A DNA stretch of 64,000 bases from contig CM025850.1 in NCBI GenBank assembly GCA_003952965.2, forward strand, positions 10,855,555 through 10,919,554. The letters are read 5' to 3'. The notes beneath the pieces are model-generated. The model had not been told where the DNA came from. It made no database searches and worked only from the letters and a program-made list of their open reading frames with translations. Shown piece by piece: positions 37,741-49,264 of this stretch (the first letter of the stretch is position 1; every line of letters begins with the position of its first letter). Made by a program: the position numbers and the translations under genes. This DNA comes from Morella rubra (Eukaryota; Streptophyta; Magnoliopsida; Fagales; Myricaceae).

Positions 37741-39215
37741 ACATCCATAAAACGAAGAACTACATGGCCTGCGCTGAATTTGGACTGGGGCCTCAACTTC
37801 GAAACCCGCTGTTGCGGCCCACAATAGAGGATGAAAATTTTGGATTAGGAGCAAATGCCGTCGGTGGTTTCAACTACCGGCAAGGGCTTGGAATCTCATA
37901 TTCTCACGAACCAAAGCAGAGGAGGATTCGACGACAACAAATCTCTCTGGGCACGCTTGCTGACCCTCCCCTCGTCCTCCTCCTTTGATACTCGCATAGG
38001 TTCTCTCTCTCACACACTCTTTGGTATATTGGTATTAGAGATGCGATATTATTCTATGAAGTTCCAGTATTTCATGATACTAGTAGTTGTCTTGCTCTCC
38101 ACCTCCATCTTCCGCTTTTTTTTTGTGTTGCATCAGAAGCAGCTCTTCCTGATTGCGCTGCCCTCGGGTAACGTTATCATACACCCACCTTCACCTTCTT
38201 CGGCCAAATTTCTCAAGTTTCATTTTTTGCGTCTTACCACTAATTTCCCATTGCTCCCCTAGCTCCATCGCTTAATATTTTACCTTTATCCTCAAAGAAC
38301 GCTGAGATATTCCTTGCTCTGTGTGTGTAGGTATGTGCGGTAAAAGTAAGGCTTAGATCATAGACGATCTGTGCCCACTAGATATCTATTTGAGCTCCAC
38401 TTTTTCACTTTAGGGAGTGTTACATGATTTTTGTTTTTGTTTTCTATTTTTTTGACTTTAATGTCTGCTTGGTGATAAGAGTTTATCTTGCATAGGCTAA
38501 TTTGATATTCATGATTAATTTCGGTTGAACTTTATTATCCGTTAGGGTGTATAAAGTGGTTGACATACATGATACATGATTAGTTTTGAAATCTACGTTG
38601 GAAATTTCTTTATATGATATGAAAAGAGGAGGAAGTAAGAGCTTCAATATCTCTGCGAGGTGGAATGATATTACTTTTCTGGTTGATTGATGCAAAGATT
38701 GGCAAAAGAGGGAGATTCACAAGTAATGTTAGATTCCTAGTGGGAAATCAAAATTATGAATTTCAGGGTTCGAGAGACCCAAGGGAGACCTCGAGCCTGA
38801 AATTTACATTATTAGATGGGCAAAATACTGCATGCAAGCCTCTTGAAAGGCTAATATTAGGCCTGTAGGAACCCTGCAATCTTAGCGCTTGATCACCAAT
38901 GCATCAAACCTTTGCCTTTTGAGTTCCCTGAAAGTGAAGTCACTCGACGTTCTAATGTTTATATCGGAGACCTCTTGAAAGTTGAATGGCAGCCAATGGA
39001 GTTTTGCTTTGCTATCATTCTGGGAGTTTTCAAATCTTGTTGAAGTCTATGACATTTTAGGACTTATTTGTTCTATCTCGTTAACTTTTTTTTGTTTTTA
39101 AAAAGCATTTCACATACACTTTTTGTCCATGAGGTTATGTTCTTTTCTAGCTTTTTATACATTTATTTATAAAAAGAAATTGATTTACTCGAGATTCTCT
39201 ATTTTGTTTCTGCAG
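37741..39215 (+). other. Probable 5' leader/promoter region of UCH2
   Basis: The UCH2 start codon lies 17 bases into an exon that begins after a clear acceptor (39216), so a noncoding upstream exon is expected. The candidate source is the region 37740-38200, which has plausible donors (after 37998 and 38167) and open frames from 37764 and 37855 of unknown meaning. I could not choose the true leader exon. Confidence 0.35.
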
Positions 39216-39232
39216 CTTATAGATTTCCAGTC

Positions 39233-42200
39233 ATGTCTTGGTGCACAATTGAGTCTGATCCTGGTATGCTCTTGAATAGTGCATCCTCTTATCTTTTTTA
39301 GAGACTTTGCATGAAATTTTCCTTTGTAACATTTCTGTTCCAATAAAATAAATTACATTAACGAGTTGAAGTAAATTAATCTTGCTGTTCAAAGAATTTC
39401 ATTAGATAACTGTTCTTGCTTTATCTTCTCCCTTTATAGACTGCCTAATGTCATGCTACATGTTTGTTGTAAAACAATTTGATGATTTTGTTCTCCTATA
39501 GTAATAATGTGGTGCTGCTTTGGGCCTCAAACTTGATGGATGCCAGGGATTTCCTTGCTGCTTATTTGGAAATCCAAATAGTTTATGTTATATAATTATC
39601 TTTGAGTTTGTGCATGATTAAATAAATGTTTCTGCATGCATCGTTTTAGATAGAATGGGGTTGACTTCTAATCTTGTGTGGTAGTTGATTACTTTCCTTT
39701 ACAACATTCTGATTAGTAAGGATGGTGGGGGAGACATTCTGACAGTCTTTGTGTTTGGAGGGATCCATGCAAAAAATTCATCGAATTTGAATTTGGTCTT
39801 GTATATAATCTGAAGAGTGGCTTCCTTGAGGCATTTATTTATACGGCTGAAAAAGAAGGTCAAAGTATTGCTCTACTCATTTTTCTTGCAAAGCTCATAT
39901 TGGCCTGTGCGTGCTTACGTGCTGCAGCGCTTTGTTGGTTTTCCAGTTTGGTCTGCTGCTCATTCTTCACCCCCTGTGAATAGGATGTCATGTTTCTTGT
40001 GGGTCTCCTGCAAGTTGCTTTGGAAAACTGCAATATAAGCATTAATTGTTTAATATGAGGGAAAAGATGATTTAAATAAATTTTCCGACTGTTGACCATA
40101 TCACCAATATGACTATGATGGGAATGTATTTCGTGATGAAATTTCCAATTGTATAATGGATGTGATTATAGCATTAATGTATGTCGTGGTGCCAACTTCA
40201 ATAGAATTTAAGGCATTGCGCTTTTGAAATGGATGTGATGGATAAGAATATATGGTTTCATTATGTCACGCATCTTGCGTATGGCGTTCATTTTCTGGGG
40301 CTTCAGATTGCTTTTTACTTAGGAAATGAGGGTGGCATTGAAGCATTTTACTTGAAGTTGAAATCCCAAGAGGAGTGTCAAGATGCATTTCTTTTGCTTA
40401 TCTTTCGAGAAAGCAATAACATATACTATGGCCTTATTTCTGCATGGCGTTAGTGAGGGAATGAATATGCTGTGTTGTCGTGCTGGAGATTAAAATCACA
40501 TGGATAGAAAGATGCTTTAGGCGGAGTGTTTAGATAATGATACAATTAATGAACTGGTAGACATGAATATTTTTGAATTGCATGCTGCTGTTTATCAACT
40601 CATTCCTTGGACGACATCTTTTGCTGCACAAAACAAAGTATCCTACTCGCTGAGCATGCTGGATGAGGGGCTATATAAGATTGACATAACTTAAATAGAT
40701 ATATTGCTAATTAATTCTGTGTTGTGGGTAATAGTGCATTTGGAAGAGCAGAAGCTAGTAAAGTATTCTTTTTCTTGATTTCGCAGTTTTCTGGCAATAA
40801 CTTGAGCTTATAATGTAATTTTTTTGTTGCCCTGATTTCCTAGGTGGATCCATAATGATGTTCATGTAGACCATTAACACTTCTAGTGCAACCTAATAGA
40901 CAGAAGATGAGATTCATTGAACCAAGAACATTGTGTACGAGAGTCTTGTTGCTTTTCATATCTAGGCCTAACCTTTTCTTAGGTTCCTCTGATTAATATT
41001 CTGTGGTGGGAATGCCTGATGAATTTATAAGGTAACCCTTGCTTTCCTTTGAAGTAGAGTTATCACTGATTGGGAAAGCAGGCACACATAAGGAAAGCTG
41101 TTGTTAAAGGTTTACTTAAGGCTTACCTTTTTTTTTATAAGTACTTAAGGCTTACAATTTTGGAAATTGTTTATTTATTGTGACCTCTCTTTTGTTCTTT
41201 CCTTAACTAAAAGACTATCTAATTGTTGCGCTCTTCATTGCCTCAAGTCAAGCCCTCTTTCATTGGTTCAATGGCTTGGTTAACTAGCCAGAGTATAAAA
41301 AATGAAAGGTGCCTACATCTTGGAATTCAGAGTTGGACTCTTTCTTTGAGGAATAATTATTCACAATCTATGATATATGTTTAGTTCATTTAGATGCAGT
41401 ATTTTACATATATCTTTGAGGTCCTGCATTTGGTAATTTTCAAATAGTATTGGTCAAATGGGAACCTTGTTTTGAAGATCCTTGCATTGCATTCCAGGTG
41501 TTTTTACGGAACTTATACAGCAGATGCAAGTAAAAGGTGTGCAGGTAAGTATTCTGGATTTAGATGATATTTTTGGTTCTTGTTCAATTTTCTTGTTGTA
41601 TTAGAAGTGGCTTCTGTCCTGGCAAGCTCATCTCAATGAGCGTCCAAACTAATTTACTGCTCTATTCCCTTGTTTTGAGGAATATTTCAGTGTATGTGCA
41701 TTCTAGAAGAAAATTTGTACGGGCTCTATGCGGCATTATACATGATAGGTCTCAACAAAAATTTAGGGTTTTGGGTTTGAGAGAATAATTAGGTCTAGTT
41801 CCTTAGGTTTTGGGAAAAGTGTTGAGAGTCTTAAAAGAAAATATAGAGAAGAAATGCGAACCTAGGTTCCTGGGCATCACATCTTGGATGGTTTTATTGC
41901 GCAACCACAGAGCCATAGTTGCCGTAAATTCATAGCCGTTTTAGTTTTCATCCTCCTAAGAAAAGCCATTCATGTTTATAGTCATAAAATGACCAACCAT
42001 AATGGACTTGGACTCCTTGAGCTTTTGCCCATTTAGCCGAAACCCAAAAACTTAATTTAAAATTCATAATTAGAACCTGATACTAATAATTAGTCCAAAT
42101 AGATAAAGCCCCATCTAGACTTAAATTGGATTCCCAAGTAGGCTCCACATTATTTCAATATGTGCCAAATCGATGCTGCAACTTGTCTTCATCAATATGT

Positions 42201-43922
42201 CTGAATTTTCTTCTTCTGGAATAGCTTGTACATCTTCTGGATACAATTCTTTTTGTGTACCACCTAGCTGTTGGCACACACCATAAAGTGGTCAACATTT
42301 TGTAGATGAGGGAGGGCTGGATATCATAGAGAAGGATAAATAAATTGTCATAAAAGTCCTGTTTTGCCATCTTCTAATTCGTAGCTGCATAATAACTGAT
42401 AAAAGGTTGATGGTGATTTAGGCATAACTACCTCTTGGATTCCGACTCTATGACTCTGTCTTTGGCTTTATACAATAATATGGGTAACAAATCAGGCTAG
42501 ATTTTCAGATGAGAAAAAGTTGGCCAATTCCATGTCAATGGTGGCAAGTGGTTCTGTTTGGAATACATGTCTAATATGCTTTTTCTGAATATTTCACCCT
42601 GGTTTCTTGTTCTTTTAGCCCTGTTGTTTTTGTCTATTTAGTAACAATGCCTTGATATGTCTCCTCAGGTGGAGGAGCTGTATTCATTGGATCTCGATTC
42701 TCTGAACAATCTAAGGTCAGTTGTACTATCTCATTCCTATTTTACTTTTGGTCTTTTTGCAGACCCACACGTTACCCGTAATATCTATATCTGAAGTTTT
42801 TGCTCATTTTCTTTGCTGTGGTATTTCCCCCCCTTTAAATACAGGCCTCATTCCTATTTTACTTTTGGTCTTTTTGCAGACCCACACGTTACCCGTAATA
42901 TCTATATCTGAAGTTTTTGCTCATTTTCTTTGCTGTGGTATTTCCCCCCCTTTAAATACAGGCCTGTATATGGGTTGATTTTTCTTTTCAAATGGCGTCC
43001 AGGGGAAAAGGATGACCGTGTCGTAATCAAGGATCCAAATCCTAACTTGTTTTTTGCCAGCCAGGTTTGTTTCCCTTGGATTAGGTTTTGCCCATAGTCA
43101 ATGTTGCGATGTTACCTTTTCTTACATTTCTCGGACCCCTCATAGGTTATCAATAATGCTTGTGCAACGCAAGCGATTTTGTCTATCCTCATGAACTGTC
43201 CAGACATTGACATTGGCCCAGAGCTGTCAAAGTTGAAAGAATTCACCAAGAATTTCCCACCTGAACTCAAAGGTTTGGCTATCAATAACAGCGAAGCTAT
43301 ACGTACAGCCCATAATAGTTTTGCAAGGCCTGAGCCTTTTGTTCCAGAGGAGCAGAAGGCTGCGGGCAAAGATGATGATGTTTACCATTTTATAAGCTAT
43401 TTACCTGTCGATGGGGTTCTGTATGAGCTTGATGGATTAAAGGAAGGACCCATCAGCCTTGGCCAGTGCTCTGGCGGACAAGGTGACATGGATTGGTTGG
43501 AAATGGTGCAACCAGTGATCCAGGAACGCATTGAAAGGTATTCCCAGAATGAGATCAGATTCAATCTCATGGCAGTCATCAAGAACAGGAAAGAGTTGTA
43601 TACAGCAGAGCTGAAGGAGCTACAGAAGAGGAGAGAGCGTATCTTGCAGCAACTTGCTGCCTTACAGCCAGAGAGACTAGTGGGCAATGGCAGTGCGGAT
43701 GTTCTAAACAAGTCTCTCTCAGAAGTGAATGCTGGAATTGAAGCTGCTACTGAGAAGATCTTAGTAGAGGAGGAAAAGTTCAAAAAATGGAGAACAGAAA
43801 ATATCCGCAGGAAACACAATTATATACCATTTTTGTTCAACTTCCTCAAGATACTTGCTGAAAAGAAGCAGTTGAAGCCCCTTATTGAGAAGGCCAAGCA
43901 GAAAACAAGCAGCTCAAGGTGA
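39233..43922 (+). CDS. UCH2: Ubiquitin carboxyl-terminal hydrolase 2 (UCH37/UCHL5-like)
   Basis: Cysteine deubiquitinase of peptidase family C12 with the long UCH37-type C-terminal tail; in other eukaryotes it acts with the proteasome, and Arabidopsis UCH2 affects auxin responses and shoot architecture. Five coding exons: 39233-39263, 41498-41544, 42669-42715, 42962-43064 and 43146-43922, giving 334 residues, the usual length. It starts [20 protein letters not shown]. The catalytic set is complete: Gln76 (FFASQ), Cys82 (NNACATQA), His157 ([13 protein letters not shown]) and Asp172 (ELDGLK). After the core come a coiled-coil stretch ([19 protein letters not shown]) and the ULD-like [18 protein letters not shown]. 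The last exon encodes 258 residues without interruption. Intron 3 carries a duplicated acceptor region. The gene is intact. Confidence 0.96.
42730..42963 (+). repeat. 117-bp tandem duplication of the UCH2 exon 4 acceptor
   Basis: Two identical copies (42730-42846 and 42847-42963) of the end of intron 3, each containing the polypyrimidine tract and the TTTAAATACAGGC acceptor. Use of the first acceptor would add 117 nt, a multiple of three, but it meets an in-frame TGA, so only the second acceptor gives UCH2. Identity of the copies implies a recent event. Confidence 0.92.
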
Positions 43923-45477
43923 AGCGTATTTATAGTTAATTATAACACTGGTTTTATGGATCTAATTTTCCTTTGAAACAAGCAGAGGATTTTGTGGGTG
44001 GCACTTCTTGTCATCTTTTTCCTCTGGTTAGCTTAAGACAATATGGATTTCTTTCAAGGTATTCCTTCTTCCAGATTGACCTGCTTTCTTTAGGTAATGA
44101 AATATGCTCTAAGTTTCATTGTTTGACATTTAGAATGATGTGATTGAGGAAAATGGGGAAACAAATTTAAGATCATCTTTGTTTGATCTGCAAAGCAAGA
44201 GAAAAGTTGATTAATTAGTAAAAGAAGGAAAAAGAAAAAGCGAAAGGAAACGAAATTATACAAGAAAAACAATCGTTTTTCTGGTTCTGTCCTCAGTGTA
44301 AAGAAAGTGCGTCCTCGTGCACCTGACATTCGTGATGTAGAGAATAGCTTTTAGTTTTGACTCGACGTTTTTGTAACCTTATCAATCGGCACCCCATTTA
44401 TCTGATTTTATTGAAGCGGCATCATAACATAGAAGTACGTTTCACGTGACGTATTTCCGTTTTTCCATCTTTTTGTCCTTGTTGCAATCTCTTACGTTGT
44501 ATTTTGGCTAAATATGGAGTGAGAAAGTGGCAGTGTTGGCACGCTCACAAGGACAAAAATCAAAAATATTTTTTCGACAAAAATCAGTCTTCTTCAAGAG
44601 TGGTCAATTCATATAGAAATTAATATGAATTGAAAACATTTTTTTTAAAAAATTAAAATTAAGAAATAAAATAGATAAAGAGTTTCAATAATTTATTTAG
44701 AAAATGTTACTCTTTATTTATATATCATTTTTTATTTTTTAATGAACATTTTTAAAATTTTTAACCATTTGTCTTATAAAGACATTTAGTCATTTTGCAT
44801 ATAATTTAATGGCTAAATTGAAGGAAAGGACAATAATTGATTATGTTTTAAGACATAATGAGGCATAATAAAAATACATTTTGGAACTTGAAGATGACAT
44901 TAAGATATGCGTACTGTGATGTCCCCTGTAGGTTAGGACAAGAAAGAGAGAAATTTCAATAAAGAACAGAAACAAAGAGAAATTATGTCGGTTTCTTGTG
45001 TTTGACAGTCAAACACACATTACCTCGTGCATATACACGCATGAGACATCTATGTACTTTTGTACACCGTTTCTCCCGCGTTAACCCGTTCTACTTTATT
45101 GCTTCGTGGTTTCTGGGGAGACAGTTCCGTCGGCTCTTTTCTTTTTCTATTTCCCTTGTTCTCTTTTCTCTTACAGAACAAACATGGTTTTTGAAGGTCA
45201 TAATATGTCTAAGCAGTCAGCTAAAAAAAGCAAATATGACCAAAATTATAACGCTTTCCACATGGGACAAGAAAGTAACCAAAGAAAATGGCTTTCTGAA
45301 ACATAACTATAATTTACTAATACTAAGATAAAAATATTCATCCTGTCCCCAATTACTCCTGGAAACGTCAGCTATCTATCAAAACCAGATCATATGAAGA
45401 ACTTACAGAAGGAAGACCTCTGGATTGCACTTTCACTTCGAATGCGATGGCAGAAACGTCATGTATAAAAGGAAATT
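43923..45477. other. Convergent intergenic region between UCH2 and ALKBH6
   Basis: Contains the 3' UTRs of both genes. The part near 44560-44900 is very AT-rich. No other exon was recognised. Confidence 0.45.
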
Positions 45478-47743
45478 CTAAAACTTAAATAGTTTCTTGT
45501 GAACCTTCAACACTGATCGACATGTCAATGAAATTCGGGTGGTAGTCCTATGGATGGTTTTAAGATCTTTTCTGATTTCTTCAACACCACCCTCTGAGCC
45601 TAATCGTGCCAGATCTTCTGCAGAATGTTTCAGGGCTTCAATTTCGTTTACAGCCTGAATGAGAGGAACGTGAGAAACAAGACACGGATATGTCAGTTCA
45701 AGTTGCATTAATAACTGCATTTTGAAAGCAATCGTTATGTCTGTCACGTATGACTTATCATTTCACCCAGTCAAATTCACCCATTTCTCAATCTTACCCC
45801 GTCGTGCAGTTGTTCTTCATTAGCTTCTATTCCATGCAAGTAATCTGGAACCATGAGTATCATTGCTCAAATTCATAGTAATTAGAAAAAATCCTAAATT
45901 ACACATGGTAAAAAGCAATCAAAGATACTGACCTGAATATACCTCATCCTTAAATATCAGCAAACTGCGAGGCATCAGTAGGATAGAAAAAGGTTGGTGA
46001 CCATGTAACCATTTGTCCTTCCCAACGCGAGAAGTTCCTCCACTAGTATCATTATCTTTGTCATGATCTGTGCACAGTCTGAATCTTGAATGGGGAGTAA
46101 AGTTCATAATGACAGGTGATCCAAGCGACAGAATTGCTACGACTGGAAAGTAAGCAGGTCCATCCTGGTGTGACTGTATGCCAGACAAAGATGTAAATCA
46201 GGTGGAGTTCACAATCCGAACTGAGGAAAATAAACTTCAAAAGGAATGACTATAAATGGACTAAGGAGGATTTCACACATACCATTATGCCTTGGTTAGG
46301 AAGGTATTCATTAATAAGAACATGATTAATTGCTGAGGGGAATAGCCCTGATTCTTCACATATCTTTTCTGTAATCTTTGTTAGCCAAGGAGGCACTGCA
46401 AGACAGAGTGCAGAAGAGGGTCAGTTGTGCATCTCACTACAATTAGCAGTGGATGAGCTTCAGTGCAAATAAATCAAGCTAATGTGATTTTCAACAAAGG
46501 CCAAGCTAATACCAGGAACAAATTGTATGGCTATCCTGCATCAGTCCTAGAAATAAATTTTCCTCAAGTTTTGCTTCTACTCTTGCTTCAATCCTTTTTT
46601 TCTTCTTTCTCTTTCTTTTCCCCATTCCTGTTATGTTTCCCAGAACCAGTAAGTTATACACAAATTCACATAACATTTTTTCCTATTATTGTCACTCTAG
46701 TAAATCATGATCTAACATGATCGCTAACATCAGCATATAGTTCCCTTTTCATGTGCCCAGAAGTTTCTCATTTCTGCAAACAAATCTGGCGGGCAGAAAT
46801 TGTTACAACCCCAATTGTATCTACTCACCTCAAAAGTTTCAAGCTGTCGATAGTATCTGAAAGTGCAGCAGGATTCCCTACTCCTCTGAGTCATAAAATT
46901 ACTGGCATTATCCTTTACTACTTAAGTTCATTTAGCAAGTTGACAATTAGTTGGCTAATCTGGGACCAATCAAACCCAGGTAATTACTTAATAATTCACT
47001 ATTTTCTAATAAAGTGATTTGAGAAACATTTAGGGGCGAAGAGAAATATGGGGCTGTTTAGACATCCTGTAGGGTTGAAAGAGCAAGTTTGGAAAACGTG
47101 CATTTGCATTACGCACTTCTTGAGAATAAAACAAAGACATTCCAAGAGCTACCAGGTTAACACAGTGAATACACCTCAAAACCGATATCCAGACATGCCT
47201 AAGTGGTAAGAAGGTTGTTTACAGACAAAAGTGAGATTTTTTTCTCTCAGCATTACAAGTAGAAAACAGTGAAATATCTGAAAGCCTATAACATGAGTAG
47301 GCAATCCATACACACTCGGAAAATGCAATAAATTACACTTATTTTCCAACTTACAATCTTGTGGCAGAAGACCCTTCTCATGGACAACACCGCCTGTCAG
47401 TCATCATAAACCAGAGAAACAAACATCAATGAATATGAAAGAAAAACGGAAGAATGATTAAATAAAACGAAAGTCAATGTACCCCAATTCTGCAGCCTCC
47501 TATTTTTCAAAGACTTCCACTTTGACACAGAGGCGCCATAAACCTGAGATGCATGAGGTGAAGCAAAATGAAACAAATGAAAACTCAGGGACAAGAAAAT
47601 ACGAGGTAAGCGAAAGGTAAATATGGAATTGTTACATTACTAAGGAGCATGGTTTCTTCCGTCTCAGAGATGAAGTCGGGAATGTACATTACGGTGGGCC
47701 GAGACCCAACTTTGAAGTCATTCAGTCTCTCTTTTGCTTCCAT
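45478..47743 (-). CDS. ALKBH6: Alpha-ketoglutarate-dependent dioxygenase ALKBH6
   Basis: AlkB-family Fe(II)/2-oxoglutarate dioxygenase, orthologue of ALKBH6, which in Arabidopsis binds and demethylates m6A/m5C-marked RNA. Seven exons: 47636-47743, 47483-47543, 47355-47393, 46283-46395, 45933-46173, 45798-45844 and 45478-45654, all GT-AG and in frame, giving 261 residues. It begins MEAKERLNDFKVGSRPTVMY. VYGASVSKWKSLKNRRLQNW and HVLINEYLPNQGIM match the family. Iron ligands are His109 and Asp111 in SHQDGPAYFPVVAILSLGSP and His191 in YLHGI; Arg243 and Arg249 in RISLTCR bind 2-oxoglutarate and define the family. A charged insert (DHDKDNDTSGGTSRVGK) sits in the core, as in plant homologues. No lesion was seen. 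It is transcribed away from RLT3. Confidence 0.95.
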
Positions 47744-48249
47744 TACTCAGTCATCACCCACATCCCAACTTTCATTGATATGTAAAACACCCAAAAAAAA
47801 AAATTAGAATTCTTGTAAAAGCAAAAGAAAAGAATAAAAAGAAGCAAAATCATGAGGAAGCCGATGAACTTCTAATGGATTGTGACTACTGAGTAGGGGT
47901 GGTTTTCTGAAAAAAGAACTATCAAGTTTTATTTCTTCGAATTCTGTTTTCTCTAGAGGACCCAACTGAAATCAATTCATTGACTTAAAAAAGATAGGCC
48001 GGATCATCATGGAAGGGAGATATAATGGTGCTCGAGTACTGTCAAAATCGGATATAGTTCAAAGTTAAATCCCATACAGTCCAAGGGTTGGGGTTTTGCT
48101 TTGAATGCGGGAAGCACCAATATGCAGGAAAGACCGAAATGAGCTCACTAGGGAAGATAATGGCTTTGTCTACAGTTCGATTGCACGAAGGAAAATTCGA
48201 ACACAGAAACAAAGTAGCAGCAAAAACTAGCTTCTTCTGCTAAAGAGAT

Positions 48250-48278
48250 TACACACATACACATACACATACACACCT
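48250..48278. repeat. CA/CATA microsatellite
   Basis: An ACACAT-type simple repeat in the ALKBH6 5' flank. Confidence 0.7.
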
Positions 48279-48363
48279 ATATTCATACAAGGAGAAAATA
48301 AAAACTTTAATAATTTACAAGTAAATAAAGACTTGGAAGACGAATCAAAGGAGAAAATTCACC

Positions 48364-48900
48364 TCCTCCAGTCCCGTTCTTTCTCGACACTTGCAACTTA
48401 ACGGATCAGAAAGAGAGGAATATTTAGACCCAAGCTGAGCGGTTTTGTGCTTTAAATCTGTTGCGGCGACGACGGAACAGAGCACGACAGATGCATTGGA
48501 AAAGAGAACAAATTGTTATCTTCATTCGCTTAGCTCAGGCCCAAGATAGTTGTCCGCTACCTGAGGCCCAAAAATTGACAGGGTAATAAAGAAAAGAAAA
48601 ATAAACGGGACATGGTGGACCCCAATAGCGAGGAGCCGGGATATCATTTCCGGAAGATTTTTTTTTTTGCCTCAGTCCCGTTCTTTCTCACAAGCGGATC
48701 AGATCTTATCTGGTCCAAGCCTGAGTCGGTTTTTTATTTCTGGCCGGTGCGGCGAACGGACATCACGCTCATTGTCGAATGGTTTTTCTTCACAGCTTAG
48801 CGGCCCAAGATATTGTCCTTGCAGCAAAATTACAGGGCATATTCCTTCAACATGGTATGGGGACCCAAACCGAGGACCGGTTATCATTTCCGCTTGACGC
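48364..48900. promoter_or_regulatory. Divergent ALKBH6/RLT3 promoter with diverged tandem duplication
   Basis: Two related segments lie between the divergent genes: 48364-48660 and 48668-48900. In order they share CAGTCCCGTTCTTTCTC, CGGATCAGA, CCAAGC(C)TGAG, TTAGC...GCCCAAGATA, GGACATGGT/CAACATGGTAT with GGACCC, and TATCATTTCCG. Part of the first copy is probably ALKBH6 leader; the second faces RLT3. The duplication may have given each gene its own promoter copy. Confidence 0.6.
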
Positions 48901-49264
48901 TGCAATTGAAGGTCTGGCCCTCAGTCCACTCCAATTTCAATCTGGTTCTCTGAAAAGGAAAAGCTTTCATTTACTCCTCATAGCGGTGAGAGAGTCTTTC
49001 TGGGACATTCGCTCTCTGTCTCGCTGTGGTTCATTTGGCAGACAGACTGCAAGGGCGGAGGGAAATATTATCTGCTACTTCTGCAGCTAGCATTATCTGT
49101 CTGCATATTCCTTCTCTTGATTCCTTTTCTATGGTTTTAAATTTTTCTACGTCACACCTGTTATGGCAAACCTTACGATGACTTTAGCAAATTGAACGAG
49201 AAACTGGGTGGGGAAGGTTGGCAGCTTACTCTGAATTTTCCCAAACAAGCAGGAGGAAAAAGAA

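Noticed and set aside
42721..42978. Internally repeated 85-residue protein
   Set aside because: The repeat comes from the tandem duplication of intron 3 sequence and ends inside the acceptor; it is not a gene.
43397..43819. Minus-strand open frame of 140 codons
   Set aside because: It is the complement of UCH2 exon 5.
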